From assembly GCA_016125095.1 (NCBI GenBank), contig WGMK01000002.1:1-64000 (forward strand): a stretch of DNA of 64,000 nucleotides. Reading direction: 5' to 3'. Of this stretch, positions 63,934 through 64,000 are shown one piece after another. The DNA is from Candidatus Hydrogenedens sp. (lineage in GTDB: Bacteria > Hydrogenedentota > Hydrogenedentia > Hydrogenedentales > JAEUWI01). Below the pieces are notes generated by a model, which was given only the letters and a program-made list of their open reading frames with translations, made no database searches and was not told where the DNA came from. The first letter of the stretch is position 1. Each line of letters starts with the position of its first letter. Both the position numbers and the translations under genes were made by a program.

Positions 63934-64000
63934 ATGCAGCTCAAGGAGCGTCATCTCGCCGCGAATCAGCTGCCTCCTGAGGTGATTGCTGGCGGCAGGA

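Overview
This is a 64 kb stretch of a GC-rich, Gram-negative-type bacterial chromosome. It carries an RND efflux system with outer-membrane channels, lipoproteins and Tat-like signals. Several traits suggest an uncultured planctomycete-like or Hydrogenedentota-like lineage: a Gfo/Idh/MocA oxidoreductase and a sugar-phosphate isomerase, both with RR leaders; a secreted protein with EGEGE-type linkers and an LSELLR..QLFN dockerin-like tail; giant beta-propeller surface proteins; and a Ser/Thr kinase with a repeat ectodomain. That placement is inference, because no rRNA or marker gene fixes it.

Region by region. (1) 1-12.5 kb: a signalling and surface-protein island. A membrane Ser/Thr kinase overlaps an FHA/sigma-54 activator. 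On both sides lie secreted beta-propeller proteins, and two of the flanking intergenic regions contain sigma-54-type -24/-12 sites. The two large proteins share Ig-like repeats and the same C-terminal sorting tail (LPVAAW + hydrophobic helix + Arg). (2) 12.5-18.8 kb: a mobile/variable segment. It has a tyrosine integrase, a tight cassette of small unknown genes, a breakpoint near 16,800 where a type I restriction hsdR gene has lost its 5' part, and a YgjP-like metallopeptidase. (3) 19-27.8 kb: tRNA-Ala(GGC) with a clear promoter and terminator, hisS, an Fsr-like MFS exporter, an acyl-CoA ligase coupled to a ceramidase-like hydrolase, a VapC-type toxin-antitoxin pair and a Gfo/Idh oxidoreductase. 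(4) 27.9-40.1 kb: a coiled-coil protein, a large polytopic membrane protein, a low-molecular-weight phosphatase, a hemolysin-III protein, an ATP-grasp-like protein, a complete five-gene peptide ABC importer and a PP2C phosphatase. (5) 40.3-50.4 kb: the EGEGE secreted protein, then a four-gene RND efflux operon with two outer-membrane factors, and a hexapeptide acyltransferase. (6) 50.5-57.2 kb: a radical SAM/DUF2344 fusion, a cyclic-nucleotide-binding protein, a thioesterase, a PhnZ-like HD oxygenase, a DUF5690 transporter-like protein and a sugar-phosphate isomerase. (7) 57.2-64 kb: an RNA-handling neighbourhood (RRM protein, two small charged proteins, two DEAD-box helicases, a NYN-domain protein with a two-hairpin leader), interrupted by a GluR0-like ligand-gated potassium channel.

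The most system-like candidates are the kinase/FHA-sigma-54 activator module with its propeller targets, the integrase-linked cassette at 14.7-16.8 kb, and the NYN gene with its structured leader. Long open frames antisense to real genes are common because of the base composition and were discarded. Starts were re-chosen from ribosome-binding sites, overlaps and signal peptides.
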